Part shown: positions 12,754 through 21,528 of the stretch, one piece after another
Numbering within the stretch: position 1 is the first letter of the stretch
Layout of the letters: every line of letters begins with the position of its first letter
Origin: Hypsibius dujardini
Taxonomy: Eukaryota; Tardigrada; Eutardigrada; Parachela; Hypsibiidae
Assembly: GCA_001579985.1 (NCBI GenBank)
Contig: LRSR01013021.1
Location: 1 to 22,181, forward strand
Length of the DNA: 22,181 nucleotides
Direction: 5' to 3'
The notes under the pieces: model-generated
The model's input: only the letters and a program-made list of their open reading frames with translations
Database searches by the model: none
What the model was told of the DNA's origin: nothing
Position numbers and translations under genes: made by a program

Positions 12754-15291
12754 GCTTATTTCGGTTTATGAACACAAGGCGAATGGAGGGGAAAAAAGAC
12801 AGCAACTTACCTGTCAGTCCAATAGACGTAATTGAGAAACACAACGATGGCCACCGGATCCATAACGATGCTGGCGTTCGAAACCAACACAGTACGACCG
12901 GTGAAGTCCAAATTTGCCCGCTCAATTCGGTCCAGTCCGGCGTCGCACCAGTAGATTTTGTTTTCCTCATAATCGACGGTGATGTCCGTAACTCGTTGAA
13001 CGCCGCCCATTGCAACGCGGTTACTTCCGTCCAGCGAGGCGCGCTCAATCTTCGCCGCCTTGCCGCCATTATCACTCCAGAAAATGAGCCTGTACATAAA
13101 GGATTCCACTGGTATATTGATTACCAAATGAACAGTGTCCACGAAAATCTGATTGAACATTGCACGAACCCTTTCCCTGGATGAACGGCAATCGCTTTTG
13201 GCTGTTCGATGTCCTCGTGCAAGACAACGAATCTCGAAGAACCGTTCAGCCGAGCGACCTCGATTGTTCTTCCGACCGGATTAGTCCAGTAAATATTCCC
13301 TAAAAAAGGATAAAACGATCAATACTCGGTACAATTTCTCTTAATATGACTTTAACACTACTTACCGGCCATCCAATCAACTGCAACGCTGTCCACCGAT
13401 GTCACATCATCCTCGACAATCACCTGGCGCCCGGTTAAGTCCCTCCGGATCCGGTTCAATGTGGATGTCTTGGGATCGACCCAGTAAAGGAAAGATGACT
13501 CTAAAACAGCAAATCCGATTACGAGGATCGCGGACAACGACTTCCAGGAGCTTAATTAGCTTTACATTTTCATGAAAGCCTTGGTACCATGGTATCATTT
13601 GTACCGTAATACCATTGGTACCGTAGTATCATTGGTACCATGGTACCATTGGTACGGTGGTGCCATTGGTACGGTGGTATCATTTGTACCGTAGTACCAT
13701 TTGTACCGTAGCACCATTTGTACCGTGGTACCGTGGTACCGTGGTACCGTGCTACCATTGGTACCGTGCTACCGTGCTACCGTGCTACCATTGGTACCGT
13801 GCTACCATTGGTACCGTGCTACCATTGGTACCGTGCTACCATTGGTACCGTGCTACCATTGGTACCGTGGTACGTGAGGTTTGTCCTCCTTCAATTTGAG
13901 TTTATTATAAAAAGATTTTAGATTACGCACAATTATAATTTCCTAAATTTTAATATCACTAATTATATACATCTAATTAAACTACCAAAAATCAAGGCAG
14001 TCAAAAGCATTTCGCCCATTTAGGTTTTGGAATGAGTCGTCGCGTGTTGGTCGAGTTTTGATCAAAAGATGAAACCTCAATACGTTTTCGTTGGAAATGA
14101 TGTTTAATGACGTTAACAAAACATATCTCGGACCAATCTTTATTGCGATCAGCTGAAACTTTTGGCGAACTTCCCTTACCCTTAATGGTATTACACTTTT
14201 TCAATTTCATATTATTACCGGCTTCGAAGTCCAAAGAAGTGGCCATACTAATCCGCGAGATCCTCGGCAGTAGCTCATCCGGCTGCGTCGGATCCAGGGC
14301 GATCCCGTGGATCTGGGCTCCGATGGAGAACAAGAGGGTCGAGTTCAACGGAACACAAGCCGCTTCGTCATGCGGATCCAGGAGATATCCGGCCGTGCAG
14401 TTGCACGTCCGAGTGGTCGGCGAGTTGGGCAGACAGAGTTGTGAGCAGTTGCCGTTTCTGTAGGAGCAGGCATTGCTGCCCTGCTGCACCAGCGGGCTGA
14501 ACATCTTCACACTCACCACCGACGGGGTGTCTGGACGGATCACCTCAAAACTCCGACTGGTCAGATTGAAGATTCCAATCGCCGGATCGAATCGGCCGAC
14601 GGCGACCAACAGGCTTTGGTGGTAGTAGGAAATGGCCACCGGCGCAACAACAGTTGGCGCCTTCAATGTCTGCACGACACACTTCCGGCCGGTGAACTGA
14701 CAGAACTGGATTTGCTCGGTAGTCCGGCTAATCCAAAACAACCGCGAACTATCCTGACCATGCCCGAAGGTGAGACTTTTGGGCAGACGGAAATCGCGAC
14801 CGGATGTCTCATCCACCAGGAGTTGTCTGTCACGTCCGTTGGCACTGGCTATTTCGATTCGGTGCACGGGATGACCGATATCGGCCCAGGCCACGATGCC
14901 CAGGAGAGGGCTAATGGCGATGGAGATTGGTGTGATTATTTGGTCGCTCATGAGGGTCTTCCTGAATTCACCAGACAGCGTACTGACGGAGATTTCGCCG
15001 GGAGGGGCAGGCCCATCCATGGCAAAAGCGACGAAGACGGTGCGAGAAATCCAGTCGATTGCAATATCTGTCGGTCGAGGTCCGCCTGTTAAAAAGACAA
15101 AGTGGCTTTAGTATGCCCTTAAACAAAAATAGACAGATATATATACATATCTGTGACAGACAGACAAACAGGTAGACAGAAACGCATACACTCAGACAGA
15201 CAATCAAGCAGACAAATGTATAGATAGCCAGATAGACAAAGAGACAGACTGAGAAAAGGACAGACGGACAAAGAGACAAAGAGACAAAACA

Positions 15292-15347
<56 letters not shown>

Positions 15348-17750
15348 CAGACAGACAGACAGACAGAAAGATAAACATATGGACGCACAGACATATAGAC
15401 AACCGTTACATGTATAAGCAGACAATGAAACAGATATGTCCACAGTACTAGTCAGACATTAATGACTGCTTTTGTCTGCGAACCTGGAGAATCAACAACA
15501 GTCTCCACTTGCGTGCCATTGAGGCTGGCGCGTACAACCGTTTTCGCCTTGGCATCCACCCAGTACACTTGATCCCTCGCCACGTCGATATCCATTGTAG
15601 TGGCGTTCTGAACATTGATAACGGCAGGGATGAAGTTATGGTGGCTCTTGTCCAATGTCACGCCTCGGATTTCCGTCGTCCGTGAAAAAAGCATAAAGTT
15701 ACGGAATTCTGTAAAAAACCATGTAAAAACGTATTTTTGACTTGTCTGTTATCTGCATTAATAGTTAAAAACTTCTTGTTAACCCTTATCTCGACAAAGA
15801 TTCCCCAACAATAATCTCAGAATTTCGTTCTTCCCCAATTAACGTCAATTGATGTGTACACACACAGCTTACTCTGGATGACCCTTTCTTCGTATATTTT
15901 GCCGTGTTCGATTACATGGCCAGCACGTAATAACACGTTAACACCTGCTGACCTGCTTCTACCATTAAAATTCTTCTGTGCATCACGATCCCTTTGCACG
16001 ATGTAAAAATTAAAAATAAACCACCCTACTCAATTAGAAATACTAATCCCGTACGTTCACACTGAGAATCGCTTCCGTTCTTGAACTGCGTCAGATGGGG
16101 ACAGGCGCAGCGCCGTGTGCCCTTCAGGCTGACTAGACAGAGATGAGAGCAGCCGCCGTTTCCTGTCAGGCAAGGGTTCCGCGCTGCAGCACATCAAAGG
16201 CACAGATCATTATTAGCCAATTATAAATGATGTGAAGACGACACCGCATTTAAAGGTTATTAATACATCTCTCTTGCTTTTTCCGAATGGCTAACTGCGC
16301 TGCTCAACGCCACACACACGGGTATTTCCAAAGAACAGCACTGACCTTTTGGTTGCAGTGATGAATGGACGATGTGCACATCAAATGGTTGAGTTGATAC
16401 TTGGGTGACAGTCATAACATCCGACCCATTCCATTTGTTTGCCTGTCGTTCCATAAAATCCATGCAATTACCGCTCTTTCCATTCTTAAAAGCATGTAAG
16501 TTAAACTATTTTACCACTGCCGGAGTGGAACAGACTAATGTCGAGACTAAAGACAGACATGCAAACAAACAGACGGGCAGACAAATAGAAAAGTCGGGCA
16601 GGCAGACAGTTAGACGCGGACAGACAGAAAAACAGACATGCCAACAGCGAGGCAGGCAGACAGGCAAACAGTCAAAGATATAGACAGGCAGACAAATATA
16701 CAGACAAAGAGACAAACAAACAGGCAGGCAGATAGACAGACAGTGAACAGACAGACAATGAGACAGACAGACAGACAGAAAAAAAGACAGAAAAACAGAC
16801 AGAGACATAGACAGGCACGCAGGCAAACAGACGATAGACAGATAGAAATCTTCTGTGAACCGTGTTTATCTCACTTTATGAACTGAATTGGTCCGCCAAT
16901 CGGTCCAGTAGACATGCGATCCAAAGAGTGCCACGGCAAACGGATGCTGAATGAAATCCCCGCCGCGAACCACCTCTCGGATGTCCAACCCGTGCACAGT
17001 GCAACAGTGGATTGCGTCGGAACTGCAGGCGTCAAAAATTGTCAAATCGCATTCAGACTCACAACCGCGAGTGCACATATATATGAGACAGTAGCGGGGG
17101 ATAATTGAATAAGTGCCCCGCGATTACTACACTGCGTATATATTTACGCTACGCACTAGGCATCAATCCAGTAGAGTCGATGTGGTTGGGCTTCAAAATC
17201 GATGGCCAGTCCATTAGGCCACTTCCCGCCCTGGACAGCGGATATGTTGACAAGGACCCGGCGGTCCTCGCCGGCCATCGAGGCGCTCTCAATCCGCGGG
17301 TAGTCCGGATCCCAGTCCGTCCAGAAAAGCATCCTGTTAAATAAATCACACATTATTCATTCAATCAATAATGTCTCTGCGTGTGTAAGGACTAGATTCG
17401 GAAGGAAAGAGAGAGCTGTCTTTGGAGATACAAATCAATTACTACCGCGAAATCGGATTTTAGAAGATGAATAAGTCAAATCATATTAAAATCACATTTC
17501 CCTAAAATTCATGGCGAATCGATAAAATCAGATGTCGCATCGACCTCAGGCAAGCTTATAAGAACCCTAATACCTGGCTTGGGCTGTTTCCCGAAATTTG
17601 TCAGAGGGGTCAATAGACGTTTATCTTTATGAGTTTGTTTAGTATGCTTCTGCCTGGGTGTGCCTGCCTGTGTGTCTGTGGGTCTGTATACCTCTCTATC
17701 TGTCTATCTATCTATCAGTTAGTTTGTCCATCTTTCTGTCTGTCTGTCCA

Positions 17751-17787
<37 letters not shown>

Positions 17788-20700
17788 GTGTCTGTCTGTT
17801 TGCCTGTCTGTTTGCCAGTCTTTTTGCCTGTCGGCATATCTTTCCTTCTATACGTCTCTGTCTGCCTAAGACATCTGATCGTTTGTCTGTCTATTCGTTT
17901 TAATGTATTAATGCCTGCTTATATGCCTCCATGTTTTTCTCTGGTGAATGTAAGTATGCTACATTTGTTTGCTGATAATGAACATACCCTTCTTGGGGAT
18001 CTACAACGATAGCCCGCGGGTTGGTCATATTGCCGGCAATTACGGTGCATCGATGTTGCCCATCCACTCGAGACACCTCGATCTGATCTAAAGTGCTTTC
18101 GACCTGCCGGAAGGAAGGATGGCCGAAATTAGTGTCGCGCCCTGACAACATCCCACTCCATCTCCCCCAGTCTCCTATGTTTACCCAGTATAGGTTGCGT
18201 CCAATCCAGTCCACGGCTATCCCTTCAGCTGTCGGTAAAGAGTTCTCCACCACTTGTTTGACATCGAACACAGCTGCGGACAAAAGAGGTAAAATAATCA
18301 GTCACAAGTACACGCTTTGTGCCGGAAATCGAGTACTCAAAGCCGTAAAGGATCCCGTAGCCCGTCGCATTGGTCTTATTGTAAAGCGCCTAACTAACCT
18401 GCATCGACCAGAGAACCCGAATAAATCTTGTCGTCCACCACGTCCGACCAGAATATCTGCAAGGAATAGCTACATGTATTATCCCTCTGAATTGCAACTG
18501 TCCATAGCATACCGTAGTTGTCTGACTGTATATTCGCCTGCCTATTTCGCTGACTAGTGACTGCTCTTCCTGGCTGTTTCTATCTGTTTATGAACAATCA
18601 GACATCTGTGTCGCTGAAACAGTATATCTTGCCTGATCACTGTATTAAACATTTGTCTGTCTGACTATCATATTAAACATTTGTCTGTCTGACTATCATA
18701 TTAAACATTTGTCTGTCTGACTATCATATTAAACATTTGTCTGTCTGATCGCTTGTCTGTCTGTTTTTGTTCCCATCTTTGCCTATGACTGTCCTTCGCT
18801 ATTATGTATTTCTCTGCTTTTGAATAGCTCAACCCCTTTCCGTATCTGACTGGTTCTTTGGCTTATTAGACATATATGCGCAGAAAAATCTTGCATTTCA
18901 TCTTGAATGGGATGAGTTTGATTGATTTGCGTGAATGTTCGGTCACTTTTGAAGGCACAATGTGCCCCACACACATAATAGCCCCTCTTTGTTTGGGCGC
19001 TGTCTAACGCGCCAAATGTCACTGGGTCTTTAGACCGCGATGGTAGTATGAAAACAAGGAAGAGGGCTCGACGTTAGCGTTCACGCACCAGTTGCCTGCC
19101 GTTCTCCCCGGCGTCGTAGAGGAAATCAATGGCGATGGTGTTGCGCAGGGACGGCACCAGAATGGGCTGGATGTCGGGCGCGCTCAGATCGATCATCCGG
19201 ATCTCGTGGCGACTTGAGAAAATTAAGAAGGCACTACGGTTGTCTGCAACGGCCGAGCGCCGGAAACGAAAGCAAACGTCAGACGTGTCAGTCCACTGGC
19301 ACCCCGTAATCACCATATCTTTATCCCGCTTTTTTTCTCCATACCCTCCCCCCCCCTTCTTCCTTTCATTGCGCCTTACCCGTCGACTGGCATGTAAATT
19401 TGTCTTTGGCCAATTTGAAGTTGGGCAGGCATTCACAGCGGAATCCGGAAGACACGTCGTCCGTGGTCACACACTTTTGCGCACACAGTCCCCAGGCAGT
19501 GTCGTCGTTGCCGCAACGATCTATCCCTGTGGTGGTGGCGGTGGTGGTGGTGGTGGAGAAATTGAACGAGAGTTATGAGCATGTATTGAGCACGAGTGGG
19601 TAGGGAGGAAAACGAATTAGGGGACATGGGGATGATTGAAAAAAAGCCCATAAGTGCGGGGGGGAACTGAGTGATGCGTTTACTTTTGCATGTTTGCTGG
19701 TCGGCCTCGTCCGGACCGAATCCGTCCCGGCAAAGGCAGGCAAAACTCCCGTCCGGCAGGGCCTGACACGTGCCGTTGCTGCAGACCGGCGATGATGATG
19801 ATGATCCGCTGTTGGAGCACTGTTTTTTGTCTGCAGAATAAACACAAAAGAGGCGCTTTATACACACACACCGATCAATAGTAACAGCTGCTCATTCATT
19901 GTGTTGCTCGATCACTCGAAAAAAGGGACACAGACAGAGACTCATATTGCTAGTTTTGCCTGATGGGAGTTTTTTCTGTCATTCAATAAAACGGACAATA
20001 TATTACTATGACTTTGCGAGTCGTGTACAGACTGTAATGAATCACAAAACTGCCTCGCGCGCGGGTGTCTGTCACTTTGTGGCGTTGAGAAAATCAATTG
20101 CAAGTCGTTTGAAGGAGTGACTGCTGCTGCTGTCGACTCCGGAAGTGAATGATGCATATGGCACTAATAATGAGCATTATTGCGTGACCCTTTTGATACC
20201 CCATGGAGCTGAAACCAGTACAAAGAATAGGAAGACGACGGAGATGCAAGAATAGACATTTGACAATTACTCAGCGCGGTACATATCTATACAAAGCAAG
20301 CAAAATATGGCTAGTTTGGGATTATGTGTCTGTGTCTGTGTCTATGTCTGTGTCTGTGTCTATGTCTGTGTGTTTGTGTCTGTGTCTGTGTCTGTGTGTC
20401 TGTGTCTGTGTCTGTGTCTGTGTCTGTGTCTGTGTCTGTGTCTGTGTCTGTGTCTGTGTCTCTGTGTGTCTGTGTGTCTGTGTGTCTGTGTCTGTGTCTG
20501 TGTCTGTGTGTCTGTGTGTCTGTGTGTCTGTGTCTGTGTCTGTGTCTGTGAGTATGTCTGTGTCTATGCCAAATCGACAATACCGCAGGTCAGATAGTAA
20601 GACATGCGAACGTCTCATTAGAAAGGCAAACAAGGACAGACATGTGGGTGAGATAAATGAGCATGTGAATTTAAGAGGAAACATTCCGCCTGTTTTGTGG

Positions 20701-21497
20701 GTGTCTGGATCGTCCATGTCACAACACAAAAAGTTGCGCTTTGACAGATTTTTTTCGACGTCTGTTCACGGAAATTAGGCTAACGTACAGCAGAGCGGTC
20801 CTTCGTCCGCGCCGTCGACACAGTCTTGGACTCCATCGCAGAATTTGCTCATCAACAGGCACTGATGATGGGTCTCCGTGGAGCTGGCAGTGGTAGTAGT
20901 GGCGGTGGGAGTACCGCCACAGGCACGACTCGGGTACAGGCACGCGGCTGTCGACACGTTGGTAACTGGGGAGACAAACGGAGAAGATGGGGTAAAAAAA
21001 GAAAAAACCCACACACATTTCACAAGTTGTATGTAGGCCAAACAGAACGAATGACATAATCGTGCAAACGTCATGGCAAGAGGAGACAGACACGAGTTGA
21101 CCTACGCGGGCAGTCCTCCTCGTCGGATCCGTCCAAGCAGTCCCGTGTCCCGTCGCACCGCCACTCACGATAGAGACAGCGAGACTTATCTTTACACTCC
21201 ATTTCCGTTGCGTTATCACAACCTGCGGGAGGGAAGAGAGAGAGGGGGGAAATTGAGAGAGGGTTTTAAGAGCGCGCCTTGAAGTTGGTTGGAGGAGCCA
21301 CATCAAAGTAATGATTATTTTAACGGCGCTATCCTCATTAATCACCCCGCCGGCAGAACGAGTGACGGATGATGCCCCTTTCCAAGCGTGCCGTTTATCG
21401 AAATGCGTGTCGCGACAAATTTCCTCCATTTCCGTGGGGCAACGAGCTGAGCTCACCGGCACAAACATCACCGGCACGACTGACAGCCATACATTGA

Positions 21498-21528
<31 letters not shown>

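Noticed and set aside
13657-13921. Tyr/Trp-repeat open frames (PCYHWYRAT type)
   Set aside because: These translate the 17-bp GGTACC satellite in several frames. They have no coding context and lie within an intron.
17150-17160. Apparent premature TAG after RLYWIDA suggesting a pseudogene
   Set aside because: The TAG is split by a GTGCGT donor. Splicing joins TA to T and gives WIDAYSDAIH, in agreement with LRP1.
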